Origin: Sipunculus nudus
Taxonomy: Eukaryota; Annelida; Sipuncula; Golfingiida; Sipunculidae
Length of the DNA stretch: 64,000 nt
Assembly: GCA_026874595.1 (NCBI GenBank)
Contig: CM049321.1
Span: 26,151,479 to 26,215,478, forward strand
Reading direction: 5' to 3'
Shown: positions 45,209 through 58,678 of the stretch, one piece after another
Position numbering within the stretch: the stretch's first letter is position 1
Layout: the number at the start of each line of letters is the position of its first letter
Translations under genes and position numbers: made by a program
Notes under the pieces: generated by a model
What the model was told of the DNA's origin: nothing
Seen by the model: only the letters and a program-made list of their open reading frames with translations
Databases searched by the model: none

Positions 45209-46934
45209 TGTGTCGTGTTGTCGTGCCTCCCCCTTATTCGGAAAACTTCGGCCGATCGTTGCTGAACAGGGCTTGGATTTATGTATGGTCCAATAATATA
45301 CAAATATTTAAGTATCGTTTGCCAGAAAAAAGCCGTTTTAACTGACTCCTCATAGGAAAAGTAATGCCTTTGCACAAAGTTAAAATATTATACATTGATA
45401 ATCGATAATAAGGTTACAATATTGGCATGATATGTTGCTGAACATGGAATATGGCCAGGTTCTGACAGTAGATTTAACTTGATGCTTAATATGTATACTA
45501 TTACGCTAGATGTTGTTTCTACTCCTACTGATAAGCACTATGGGACGGCCGTGACTCCTTGTCCAAACTGTCAAACTTTGTATTTCATGGAAACATATTT
45601 TTTTCATATTTTACATGCGTATGCTAACTAAATATTATTTATTCCTCAGAAATGCACAATTTTATGTATTTTTTCTTAAAACATTTCTTATCCAGCATAT
45701 TTGAACGGACTACATTTCCCTCTTCACTACAATTAAACCTACACTGGTGCTTTAGTTGAAAACCCCGGTGAATTATGGGTGGCAGATTTTGACAAACCCT
45801 AACCAGCAAAAGGTACTCTTGCGAGTCTTAGATTATGAAGTTTCATAAATCGTCCACTAGGGGGCCGACCTTTTATCCTCATGCGAAAAACCAATATATA
45901 TCGTTGATTATTTATTTCTTGAGTCAGTCTTCTCTGATCACCTAAAAGGTAACACATGTGTGGACCGTCACACACAAATTACATTGGTTTGCTGTATCAC
46001 TGCACACAACATTTGTGAACTGACCGGGCACTTTCCATTGCGGGTCTTGAACTACATTCGAAGCCAGAAGCCAATGAACTCGGCGAGATGTTCCAAGTGG
46101 CTCCCCCTGGCTACGCCCTGTAATCATCCAGTCAGGAAGAACGGGATTAACTCGAGTCAGCTGGGACTGAGAGAGCATACGAACCCGCTTGAGAATAAGT
46201 ACAAGGTTAACATTGAATACCCTTGTGGCATCAAAGAGTAATTTAATCGTGATCCAACTGAAATGATTTAAGAAAATATGATACACTGAGAAAAAAACTG
46301 AGAATATTGATGGCAGTCTCATTAATTTAGAGGAACTTGTCGCACACACACCTGCTCAATTATAGTAGAAACTAAAAGTGATCTTTACAATATTAGATTA
46401 ATCATTACTGGAAGCAGACATCAGCAAAAATCAGACCAACTTCAAGCTGAGTCAGAAATGTCAAAAATATAGCTGCAGTTCATATCACGTGAAATGATGA
46501 CAATGGATTGATGTAGAACTAGCGGCAGCCTGCCACCTGTACGTTGATCTTTAATTCTTGAGACGTTTGGATGGCAGCACATGTAATATGACTTGGATCA
46601 ATTCTAATAAATTAGATATAATCACCATTTCTGGCCCTGCTCCGTCATGTTTTTTTTGCCTGTAAGTTGTTGATATCTCAGTGAAAAACAAATATCACAT
46701 CTCATGTTAATCTACACATTTTCTTGCCGGGATATTTGATAAACCTTCTTCATTACAATAATCGCCCAAATATCACTCCATTAAACAAATCCTCTAGGAA
46801 ACAGTATGCGAGACCGCTTCGAACTTACAACCGGAGCAGATTTATCCTCTCTACGGCGAAGAAAAATTATCGATAATAGAGCCAGGTGCAAGTCTACATT
46901 TACATATATATAAATATATATATGTATATATATT

Positions 46935-46969
<35 letters not shown>

Positions 46970-48986
46970 CTGCCCTAAAGAGGGCGCATTTTTCTGTAGA
47001 AATATATGGAGAAACGTGCTACTATTAACACACAAAACCTGAAGCGGACAAGTCTTGAATATCTCCATGGTAGCATTTGAACCTAACGGTCGCTTTTCCC
47101 ACGAAAACTGGTGCATAAGAAAAGAAAAAAAAAGGTATTTGGCACAACCGGGCTCCGTATTTAACTTTATATCCAATATCTGTAAAAGTAAAAGAGGACT
47201 TTATATGTTTTTTAAGATACTCTCATGTAGCATATATTTGGCAAGACCCTTGGAACAACTGTCAAGTTGTGACTGGTCTAGGCCTAGTCCGTTTATTAAA
47301 AAAGGTCCTGAGAGTCATGTTTTTATGGCTGGTGTGTAGAACCAGATACCGCAGCCATTTCGCCAGATACGTTCGGACAGAGCCATATATACATGTTCTC
47401 AGTCACCAACTTTATTTTACTGAGATTACCTTGAGAAAAGAATGTTATTAGCAAAAAGATGAAAACTACAAATAAACTTATATGGGTCGAATAATATTTC
47501 TGGATGCTGAGAGCAGTTTTTTACTTAAATGCTTGCCAACGAGAGTACTCGGATGAATCACTAAGCATTTGTTATCACAATTATATATAACAGACCTAAC
47601 GGATATCATGTTTGCCCCTTTACATCATTAACAGCTTGCATGCTTTCCATAATATATCCTCCACAAAAAACAATTTTCAAACTATTTGAAGCTTGGTAAC
47701 TTAATGCCACGTCAGGTCGAGACAAAAACATCGGCTGACCGCTAGAGTCACTCCACATTTGTCCAAGCCAGCTACGATTATTTGGTAAACAAGGGCTCTG
47801 AGCTGTCTTTCGGAAGTCGGATTCTGAATAAGCAATGTCAAACCGGTTTGCAACCATCGAAATACATTTGGTGTGAGCTCATGAGAGCCTCATTAGGCAT
47901 AAAGAAACTTAATTCATAAAGAAAGGTCTCAATTGACAAGTTGTCTAATGCTGACGTACAGAAGATAAAATCCTAAAATGAATGGTCAATACAACAATCA
48001 AAATTCCAAGGAGGGGCAGTGTCAAGGAAAATATGGCGTCATAACCTATTAGAAGTAATATTGACACCAAGATCCTGATCCCTTGTCTGCGACAAATGTT
48101 TCATATTTCCCCGACGTAACGGGAAGCTAATTAAGGTTCAAATTTACATGCCGTCCTACACAGGCAACAAAACATTCTTTGGTTGCCAATTTGTTCGCAA
48201 AATTTTCAAATTCGCGATATTCGCGGAGAAAATATTGTGAAAATAAAACCTTCGTGAAAAAGAGGCTCCATCTTCGAAAGCAATTCGAAAAAAATCAATG
48301 CTATCAAAAAAATAATTATTTTCATTTATTTCCGTTAATCCAAGACAGGTATGACAAATTTTAAGATCTTTCAAATTATCTGCCAAAACTGAACAATGAT
48401 TTCCAAATTTTAGGCGTTAGCGCGCACATTACTTTGTTTAATTAAATAATTAAATTATTGATATACTGTGAATGTATATGGTGAGGTCGTAAAAATGGAA
48501 CACACGTGAAACAATGAAAAGCTGATCATTGCGAAATGTTAACTTCGGGAATGTGAAGCCAACAAATATATAAGTATATTTGCAGAGAAAGAATGGATCG
48601 CTGTCTTTGGAATGACAAAATCGGAAGAAGAGTCAGCAATACTTTAAGAAAATATTAGATAGATGCTGTCTCTATATGATTAAGGATGATATTTCTTTCC
48701 TTTCATTTGTCACTCACCTCCGAGTTACCTCAAAGGTAATAAAATATTGATTCTCATCGTGTATTACTGATTCACCTATGTATTCGTAATGAATAACGAG
48801 ATAAAAAGACAAGAAGTGTCTCCTGGTCTTGTCAAGATTATCCCCATATCCTATGACAATCCATGCACAACTTCAAACCTAAAATATGACATTTCGAAAA
48901 GCTGTATGAAACATGTTTGATACAAAATGCTTCATTGTTTAATCTCCTCGCCCACAAAAAGACAAGCATAACTAGCATACATTAGG
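45209..48986 (+). repeat. U2 interior, no recognised gene
   Basis: Duplicate of 21673-25423. ORFs at 45942-46349 (minus), 45960-46241, 47055-47339 and others mirror those in U1 and lack family similarity or splice signals. Confidence 0.6.
46903..46967. repeat. (TA)n-rich microsatellite
   Basis: About 65 bp of ATATAT with TATGTATA and TTTATG interruptions. The corresponding U1 site (23382-23398) has only a short TA run, so this tract expanded after duplication. Confidence 0.88.
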
Positions 48987-49367
48987 TATACCCCTTTCAC
49001 ACGGCAAATGCAAGCCGGTTGCAAATCGTTTAAAGCGAAGTGCTCACGGTAATCGAAAACGTTCCCCAACCGTTTTTGCCCAAAACGGTTTGAATACTGC
49101 TCAAAGGGTGGTTCCACACTGTTTTGAATACCAATTGTTTTAGCCATGTGAACGCTCTAGAACAGTTTGGACCTGGTTTTCAAGCAGCAACTAGGTCAGA
49201 GCGCAAGCGCGAAAACTTGACAGCATATTGTTACATTTTTCGACTTGTGAAATGTACACATCCTTCATTGGTGCTAGATGCCCGTGTAAACAACATGGAT
49301 TAAAAGCGATTCGTTCAAACCGCTTTGTCCAAATTGTTTTTAATGTTTTGTGCTTTAAAAGGGTATA
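48987..49367 (+). mobile_element. Possible MITE with TATACCC ends, U2 copy
   Basis: Same ends and length as 25424-25805. Present in both duplicates, so inserted before the 23-kb duplication. Confidence 0.5.
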
Positions 49368-51896
49368 ATAAGAGGAACATACATATCCGGCCAACAAGGC
49401 CCAATGGGAAACCATGCCTCGGGTCTCCCCTGGCCAGAAATACTCACCCTTCAATGGGTCGTCTTGGATGCCTGTCTCATCAAGGATGCTTTGGGGTTTA
49501 TATACAATTTCAGTAGATGGTCATTAAATTATTGCGAACTCTTGCAAAGTTTCGACGTGTAAGGTGTGACCGGTAAACAGCATGCCGCGTCCTGGTTTAA
49601 TGGGCACTCAACAAGTTAGTGCAAAAAGACATTAAGGTATGAAGGAAGTCGATTCTATGTTGACTAATACTTACTTTTATTGCCCTCAATTGCTATATTC
49701 AAGAAATGCTTTGCAACGACGGCATTGCAAATTGCATATATGCCTACTGCAGGTACGTCTTTTAATATTAATATTAGTATCAAATCACAAATTTGGAAGA
49801 ATAATGTAACGGTATAATGTCTGCCTCCTGCTATTTATGACCTTAAAAGCATTTATTATGAGGACATAATTATGTGTTTCATACGTAAAATACCGGAATA
49901 GGTACGCTGATGGGTGTCACATACTCTGACTGAAAGCTTTATTTTAATGATGAGAGCGGTCGTCAAAATAGATATTCAATACTCCCATATTTTGCTAGGA
50001 TGTACCTTGTTCTTATATAATTATTAAACATCCAAATATACTTTACACGTGAAAGTATCACAGATAAAAGGACGTTCTATAGCCTGATACACAAAGTTTG
50101 GTTCATGATGTCGACCAGTTGGAAGATTGTTGACCGAATTCGGGCTGTCGTTTAATTTATCTGTGCCTCTTCCCACCCTGAGACCGATCGTTGAAACGTG
50201 AGTTTATAGATTAAATAAATTAGTGGTAAATACGAGAAGTCAGTTGAATTCATTAAGTTTGATAACGTTGACTTTATAACATCTAGTGAATACATATGTG
50301 TGTTAGATAAAATTAATAAAAGTAGGTTAATCAGGTCGAAACATTTGTGTTTCTTTCATATATTTAAATTCAAGCAATATACTGTATGTGTTGAAATGAA
50401 GTAATGAACGGGCAGTCCGATGTAACACATTGATGGAATTTCTCAGACCTTATATACCTGATCAACATCATTCAACCTGGTATCATAAGAGTCAATTGGT
50501 AAATTATAAACACGTAAATTTTTAATTTGATATACGTTTCGTTTAAAGAAGGTTAATATACCTGTTGTAAGATTTAGGTTCCGGGAAAATATTTCCGAAA
50601 AAAAGAGTTCAGAGAAACAGTATAAAAAACACTGCCTTAGGCTCCTTTTCTACGCGAGCGGTGTCCAGGCGCTAATTTACTGAAATGAACGAAAACGAAA
50701 TCCTTCCTTATGATAACAACATTCCAGCTGGTTCCCCTCCCCCACCCCAACGAAAACTTGTCCTTGTTCCAGTTTCTCTGTTAACACCCTAAAGAAACCA
50801 CGTAAGCATGCTATGTATGTTGCATCCTACATACAAGCTCTCGGACAAATTAACTTACCATAAAGGCTTATGGAAATGGGTCCCTATACAAGATTATCAA
50901 AAGTTTTCACATTGAATAATAAATTTAATTTAGGTATCCATCACTTTTATACCTTAATTAATCCTTTTGAAAATCTTCACTCAACATACAACTGAGGACA
51001 ATAAGGCGTCAGCGAATCCATTTATATTCTATATCCAGATTCGGACTTGACCGTGTACAAAGTGGTACGACTAGGATAGGCATGGGTAATTTTTATAGCA
51101 ATACATAAAGTTTTAATCACTTGAGGCGGTTACGAAGTCCGTGTAACCCCTTGCATGGTGATTATGTGAGACGTGAGTGAGCCTCTGCTTCACGACTGAC
51201 GCTCAGATACTGCAATGACCATGACCATCAAATAGAGCTCATTGTTAAAAAAATAGTGCGTAGTACAGGATTGGCGGGAGGAAATGGCGTTTTTGTCCTG
51301 TGACCCCTTCCTTCCTTCTTTCACGCACCTGTGAATAATATAAAAAAATTGAATATCGTACAACTGTTATAAACCTCGAATAACATATGACAGAAACGCG
51401 TTAGGCCATGATTGCGTGTGAAAGACTGTAAAAAGTGCTGGCAATTCTTCGTCGCTGGGGCTCTGATTCCAGAAGGTTTATATGCACGCAGTGCTCTGTT
51501 ATGACTTCATCACTGTTCTTATGTGGGAAGCCTGACGGAAGAACATTATATTCAATACAGAAATAAATATACATTCATTTGCAATATTAAGTTATGTTAT
51601 TATTTAAAGTCAAGGAATTTATTTTACAACATTACAACCCTACCTCAGGCGATCAAGGTCATTGGTCTCATGCAGTAACATTAACAGCTATTGATTGGAT
51701 TAAAATCAACACAAAAACGTATTACCAGCTTAAACAAAGATTATTCCTTGTTGCATAAAATAGATATGATTCATATATTGATGTGTGTATATATATTCTA
51801 GAATGAAATATAAAAACCCCATATCTGGGTCTATAACTGTTTATAAATATATACGTCATTGTAATATATATTGAAATTTGTATAGCAATGTAATGT

Positions 51897-51944
<48 letters not shown>
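51897..51944. repeat. (TA)n microsatellite
   Basis: About 48 bp of alternating TA with one G interruption, repeated at 58628-58675 in the second tandem copy. Confidence 0.9.
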
Positions 51945-51947
<3 letters not shown>

Positions 51948-53069
51948 GTATTAAATCGATATTTGTATGACAATTAAGGAGATATGTAAAACATTTTATA
52001 ATATCCGCTTTTGAGTGATAATACGTTTGTTCCGCATTGTCAGCAAAAAGGTCCATTTTACTGAATAGCTTGACCGGCTCATTATACTTCGATGCCATCC
52101 TTGAAATATAAATAAATATTAATAAAAAAATCTCACTCCGGCTATTGAACAGAATCACTAGAGTATTGAGAATAATCACGCAAATAAAACTTTCGTTAAG
52201 AACAGGACTCGCCATCGAAGACACTTCTTAATTAGAAGGTTCATATATAATATATAATTATAATTCATGTATACTAAATTATGCGGTTATAAATAATATC
52301 AGGACTATTTAAATAATGCTAATAAGATAAAATCATTTCCGTTCGTTCTAAATCCCTTTGGATCCCGCTCAATTGTCCAATTCCCCTTTGTTAACACACC
52401 ATAAAATGGGAAAAAATGTTACAGAGTAACTAAGTTGTACCAGAGGGGATGGTGAAAGCGTCACCTAATGACAAGATAGAGAACACAGAGATTCAAAATG
52501 TTTTGGGTGTTCATAGATTTTAGCCTGTATTAGGAATGGTAGTTGAGATGGGGTTGACTTCGTGTAGATATATGTAAAATTATAAAATGTTGGAACAGAT
52601 CAGTCAGTATAGACTCGCAAAGATTAGGACAGAGCTTCTACGGCTTTCCAGGTCAGCGATTAATTGGCCAAATGCTCAACATCATTTTAGATTATACCAT
52701 CGAATATTAAGTTGAGTTATGCCTATACTTTACACATTCAACATGTGACAACCTGTTTTTGAGTTTACGCAAAATGATAGCCCCCACCCCTTACCCCGAC
52801 CGAATACGCGTAAACGAAAAGAAGCCGCTCAATTTCTGTTTTAGCCCAAAACTAAATATTATAACCAATCATCCTGCATGTCTGTGAATGGGATCCGCCC
52901 ATATGTTTGACAAAAGAAATCGCTGTAGCATTGTCAGATTTGATCAAAATGTGATCATCTCGGGTTCCATTGCTAAATGGCTGAAGATCAAAAATAGTAG
53001 CGATAAGTTCCAAAGAATTACAATTTTCATCTTGTTCTCTTTGCTGTGTTTGTCCCTGTGCTCTGTTTC

Positions 53070-53476
53070 TAGTCTAACAATTCAACAAAATGCTAGCAAT
53101 TCAGCAATTTTGAAGGTATATTATACGTCCGGCAGAAGGAGGCCTGGTGTCGATGAAAGGGAGGACTCCGGTCTGGCAATTCCGCTAATTCCTAGCATTT
53201 AAATAATATGAACATATCTTAGTCGTCCGGTAGAGCGAGCCCAAATAAAAGGAAGGACACCAGGTCAGGTAATTCCGCATATTGTAAGCAATTCAGTAGG
53301 TATCTTAGTCGTCCGTGAGAGTGAGTCCTTGGCGCAATGAAAGGAAAGACCCCGGTCTGGCATTTTCGCAAATTGCTAGCAATTAAGCAACATTAAGGTA
53401 TCTTAGTCGTCCTATGAAGGGAGCCCCAATGAAAGGGAGCCCCCCCCCCCTGACTTGTAATTCCGCAAATTGCGAG
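53070..53476 (+). repeat. ~100 bp minisatellite, U2 left array
   Basis: Units with TCCGCAAATTG, TATCTTAGTCGTCC and GAAAGG..GACCCC, matching 28560-29036. The plus-strand ORF at 52888-53202 runs into the repeat and is not a gene. Confidence 0.87.
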
Positions 53477-53478
53477 TA

Positions 53479-54775
53479 TCGTGTACCCTTGAACAGACGC
53501 CTTAAATAGTCACCTGCCTTATTTAGTCACCGGAACATGTAACAGAAAAATAAACGCCGCCCATAAATAAACGCCGGTTTTATTGAGAGGCCGACTGTCA
53601 GAGTAGTTTCCCTGTTTGCCGCCAGATGCCTTCTCCCCTGACTATAATCGGTGCGATTTTCGGTCAAATTGATAAGAGATTGTTGCATTACTGTCGGTTT
53701 GTGCGTGTGTTTATAATATGTTTTATACTTCTATAAATCTTTTTTCTTACTTGAAAGCCTGTTTCTATGAGGACACCAAATATTCCCGATTCACTCCTAT
53801 CAAGTCATGTAAAATAGTAGTGGCACAATTTGGTACGATGAGAGTCTACCCCACGTATGGTTGGGTTGAACAGAATTGTTCATATACGTTTGGGCACGTA
53901 TTTCTTGTGAAGCATGAAGACACCAAATGATGCTATCAAACGGAAAAAAATGGTAGTGGCAGTACTGAAAAATTAGCGCTTAAAAGTGCATCCCCAGTGT
54001 TACAAAAACCATGCTTGAGATAATCTTGAAAGCTTTAAAAAATTTTTACTCTTATCGAAAACTATACATTCAGTTGAATATTCCCGAATGTAAATTTCAC
54101 ATATAATTATATACTAGGTCAGACGCTTGAATACGCTGTGTCATGCTGAATCAGTTAAAAGTCGAAAGGAAAGTGTCATGAAAATGAATTACGCGTTGCT
54201 GTTATTCGTACCAGCCCCGGAAATTTGATGTAATTAATGCTTTGGCTTTGCCGGTTGACTACCAACCCCTATCCCATCCCCCCTTCCCCTCCAGTATTTT
54301 GCTGGAATCACTGTTACTAGTTGAATGTCGTGCACAGTTTATTGTGAAGAGCCACCTTATATGAAGCAATTTTATCAACGGCACGCGGTGTCAAATAAAT
54401 GGAACTGCTACCTAAAACACCGGGGTAGCCGGTTTCGAGAGGCCCGCGCTGACAGATTCCTGTTGACAAATGCAAAACTCTCCAGCTGTGATTGCCCGTA
54501 AATTCTTATTATGGTGCGTGATTTAGATATTGCGCGTGTCCCATATACCTATGGAATTTAGGGATATTTTGTAAACACTATCCGTGTACGGGCGATGTTT
54601 TCTAGTTGTGTCTTCAAGTAGTGGCTGGCGGGTATGTTGTTTCGACGTGTTTTGTTTTAGTTGACGAAGCTGATCATTTATTTTTTAATAAACGCTGGTC
54701 TCAGATAGAAGCCGGCCTTGTTTAGATGCTGAGTCAAAGAATAAAACGTCTGCGCGTCTGTTCATGGAAATACGG
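53479..54775 (+). mobile_element. TA-flanked inverted-repeat DNA element, U2 copy 1 (1297 bp)
   Basis: Left end TCGTGTACCCTTGAACAGAC; complement of right end CCGTATTTCCATGAACAGAC; TA at 53477-53478 and 54776-54777. The minisatellite resumes immediately (ATTTATAACTTTGAGGATAT). It lacks the internal duplication of the U1 copy. Confidence 0.8.
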
Positions 54776-54777
54776 TA

Positions 54778-55085
54778 ATTTATAACTTTGAGGATATCTT
54801 AGTTGTGCGGGGAGAGGGAGCTCAAGGCGGCAAGGGAAAGGAGGACCTCCAGTCGTGCAATTCCGCATATTGCAAGCAATTTAGCAACTTTGATGGTAAA
54901 TCAGTCGTTCGAGACCCAGCCGAAATTGAAAGGGTGGACCGCCGGTCTGGAAATTCTGCAAATTAATAGCAATTTAGTAACTTTGAAGGTATCTTAGCTG
55001 CGCGGTTGAGGTAACCCCAGGCGGAAAAATTTAAAGGGAGCACCCCCTGTCTGGTAATTTCTCAAATTGGTAGCAATCTTTTTCA
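54778..55085 (+). repeat. ~100 bp minisatellite, U2 right array
   Basis: Continuation of the array after the element: AACTTTGAGGATATCTTAGT, GTGCAATTCCGCATATTG, CTTTGAAGGTATCTTAGCTG. ORF 54803-54997 is repeat read-through. Confidence 0.85.
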
Positions 55086-56324
55086 TCCGTCTTTTTGTCC
55101 CGGAAATCATTTGATTCACTTTCTTAATATCAATATTAATTTGAGAACTGTTATTGTTATAAAAACAATCATTTATAACTTTACTTAATAAAAAATAAAG
55201 TACAGAATAGGCGGGCACATTAATTATTCAATATATATATTTAAAAATAGGATCAGAGTCCCTTTCATTGAGACTTTAAAAGTAAATTTAATGGAATTGA
55301 TTTAAAACATTGAACTCTGATAATTAATTAAATATAATAACTCACCAAGTCAGAATGCAATAGATCTTGTTTATTTCACTAGCGGCACCTGTTGGGAATA
55401 TTTGACATGTATGGTTCGGGGTAGAACAAGTGTAGGGGAGTCAACGGCGGAAACGATAGTGTTTTGGGTCCTGCTACATTTAATTGACTAAACCCCGATA
55501 TCACCCATTATTGACCTAAGCCCATCATGAAACGACCAAATTATGTTGCAATATAAGATAAAATAAGGAGGGGGCCTTATTTCATTCTTACATACTGAAC
55601 GTATATATGCCTATGATGCCAGGCTGCCACGGGAGGTTAAAATCCTGTGAGAAGTACTCGTCTTAGACTGTACATATTATAATACAAGTGAAAAAAAGCG
55701 CAAATATAAATGAACTACCAGTTCTTAGGAAACTTACATGGATCATCACAGACACAAGTTGCTAACTCAAATTGGTTACGTCCTTGACCGCCGTGAGAAC
55801 ATGAACGAAACATGTTCATGAAGAAAATTTGTGCTGACACAGCCATATGACTATCCATGCTGAGTGGTAAATAAAATTTAAAAGTAGAGAAGAAGTTCAT
55901 GAACTTTCTATTCATGGAGTATGAATGTTCCATATTGTTACGGTTCTCTTTTACACGGCAAAACTGACTGGTCAAACCATAACACAAAACCTCAGACACA
56001 TATTCTCAAATAAACGCAACAAGGGTTTAAGTGCAGAAATGATGCTATATTTGAATATATACAATATTTACAAGAAAAAATAAAGAGTTAATACATAACG
56101 AATACTTAACAAAGTCTCTTGAAATTGCTGCAACTAAATAAATGCTTAATTGAAGTCAAAATGTTAAACTGAAGATTCTCTGGTTCAGAGTAACACAAGG
56201 AGGTATGCGAATAAATAAATGTCCTTCCTCTTCACAAATAGATGTCCATGGGGGAGGTCGGTACACAAATAAAGAATCTCCGTATCCCCGGGGTTGACAA
56301 ATTAACGTAAAAATCTTAATCGAG

Positions 56325-56366
56325 TCTTCGCTGAAGAGCGGTGACGAGTCCTCTTATAGGACTCGT
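56325..56366. other. Two adjacent perfect hairpins
   Basis: TCTTC-GCT-GAAGA (56325-56337) is followed by ACGAGTCCT-CTTAT-AGGACTCGT (56344-56366), a 9-bp stem with a 5-nt loop. GCGAGTCCTGTG recurs downstream near 56473 and 56514. Copied at 63058-63099. Confidence 0.6.
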
Positions 56367-56699
56367 GAAAAGTGGAAAAATGCGTCATAGTGGTGTTATT
56401 TCTATGAGGCAGCGAGTCAGGGACTTTTCTCAATAGTTATAAATGTTCTGAAGTCTGTGTCTACTATCGAGCGAGTCCTGTGGCGGGGACAAAAATAAGT
56501 TGATTGTCAATAGGGCGAGTCCTGTGCTAGTGACTAAAATAGCAGCTGATTGTCCAGCGGATGACGCTCTAAACAGAATGGGGTCCAGAAGAACACTACG
56601 GGCGCGGCTGTAGAAGTTCACAACACCATGGCGTCCACACAGAAGAGGAAAGTCCGTACCAAGGGGTATCACAACAATATATACAACCAAGGTAACAAA

Positions 56700-58258
56700 A
56701 AACAGTTTTGAAAATATTTTTCAAATGTAAAAAACATGATTATAAAATGTGTTGAACACTTTTCCTTATGTCCCCTAGCCTTATCCTGTTTAAATTTGCT
56801 GATATATCTTTTTCTGAATTGAATTTCAGTGTTACATTTTAATATTGTTTATAAAAGAAAAATATTCTTCAATTGTGACAAAATATTTCTTTCAACCATA
56901 CATGATTCTGACATAGCTGTAAGTAAATTAAAAGCTGTGTTGAATGATATTATATTATTATATATTAATATTTTTCAACACTACATTTTAAAGTTTAGAT
57001 GATTTTTGTTTAAATCTTAAAAATGTATAATTTTTTATCTTTGAAAATTTTGAAATGTTTCCGATTTTTAAATGGTATTTTAAAACATTGAAAATGTTTG
57101 TAAAAATTGTTTGTACTATGTGGGTATAGGCCAATTACACATTAAATCACCAATTTTGATTAACCAATATGATTTACAAAAGTAAACAGTGCTCATTGGG
57201 TTTACTTGCACTATCTTTACCATTTATTCGTAACATGATCACTCAAGACTTTAAACAAATAGACAAGATATCCTCGTCCCTGAAGTAGGCTGTAAACTTC
57301 TGGGTAATGCGGGGCAGGGAAAGCTCACCCTTACCCTCCACGTTACAGCTCAAACGCACGCAATGAGAATTCTCGTGGAAATGGTCTATACAAAGAAAAC
57401 CCTTTTGGTGTTTTATCATTGTTTGATGTATGCCAACATTTTCAACAAAATATAATATAAAAATAACAGTTAACTGGGTGTTAACCAGACGTCAGCCGGA
57501 TGTCACTGGGACGTTAATGGAAATTGAAAGGACTTAAATACACTGCCGGCACTTATTATTAAATAGATTGATCTTAAAATTCTCCCGAGCAAATAATAAC
57601 AGTTTTGTAACCCGGCTAAGAGCTGTTCCACACATTTCGACATGCCCCGGGTGTCCTGTACCATCATATCATTCGATACCTGGGATTGTGAGTGTGGGAG
57701 TTAGGACCAATTTCTAGGCATGTATTATGTGCTTTATTTCTTTATTTGTTTACCTACCTGGAATGAATTAATTTTGTCGAGTAAAATACAGCCAGTGGCA
57801 GCAATATAGGGGAGATGGAGGGGGTATATATCTCCCGCCCACTTTTCAGCAAGGGGGGTGGGCAATGTAGTCATGCCCTGTGGCCACGCCTCTAAAATGC
57901 TCTTTCTTACTTTTTTTGTCTTGAATATCCGGAATATTGTACCCAAAAGGCTCACTTTCCACAGTCCCAGCTGTCAGAAGAAATATGACATTATTTGGGA
58001 AAATTTACCGAGGGGCCTATCGCAGCGCCATATATCCATCTACTCCAGTGTACCCAGCAGATGAGCTTTCAGCGCTATCTCTCGTATTTCAATGAAATTG
58101 ATATTAAAATGTGAAATAATGATATGCCAGCAAGGGGAATTGTTAATCAGGTCGGAAAATTATATTTTGATTTAAAAAGATTACATCAGGATTGTTCAGA
58201 TTCGGTAACTTGCACATCACTATTCAGGGGCAAATACAGGATCTCAGAAAAGAGGATA
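56700..58258 (+). repeat. U2 segment corresponding to 31720-33236
   Basis: Colinear with U1. No recognised gene; ORFs 57734-57955 and 57858-58064 overlap on opposite strands without known similarity. Confidence 0.6.
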
Positions 58259-58627
58259 GGGTGGCTCATTATCTTTCCACAGGTAAACCTAAAATAAATA
58301 TACATTCATTTGCAATATTAAGTTATGTTATTATTTAAAGTCAAGGAATTTATTTTACAACATTACAACCCTACCTCAGGCGATCAAGGTCATTGGTCTC
58401 ATGCAGTAACATTAACAGCTATTGATTGGATTAAAATCAACACAAAAACGTTTTACCAGCTTAAACAAAGATTATTCCTTGTTGCATAAAATAGATATGA
58501 TTCATATATTGATGTGTGTATATATATTCTAGAATGAAATATAAAAACCCCATATCTGGGTCTATAACTATTTATAAATATATACGTCATTGTAATATAT
58601 ATTGAAATTTGTATAGCAATGTAATGT

Positions 58628-58678
<51 letters not shown>

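Larger units (their letters stand above)
41862..51110 (+). repeat. Segmental duplication U2, first block (partner 18862-27545)
   Basis: Same order and orientation as U1 with the modules listed there. Divergence from U1 is a few percent by eye. Beyond about 51110 U1 and U2 differ: U2 has the 51110-52640 block in place of the U1 minisatellite. Confidence 0.9.
51561..58291 (+). repeat. ~6.73 kb tandem duplication, copy 1
   Basis: The sequence starting AAATAAATATACATTCATTT at 51561 starts again at 58292. Corresponding features are offset by 6730-6734 bp throughout. Only scattered differences are seen (for example C11 versus C15 near 53450/60175, single substitutions near 51733/58464 and 52075/58796). 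The copies are therefore very young, or one is an assembly artefact. Confidence 0.95.

Noticed and set aside
52888-53202. Plus-strand 104-codon ORF, duplicated at 59618-59932
   Set aside because: It spans a repeat module and runs into the minisatellite. The equivalent U1 and U0 sequences are not open in this frame.
56318-56372. Possible hammerhead ribozyme (GTGACGAGTCC ... GGACTCGTGAAA)
   Set aside because: The core needs CUGANGA and GAAA placed directly at the stem II ends. Here the first position is G and TCGT intervenes before GAAA, so the catalytic core is not formed.
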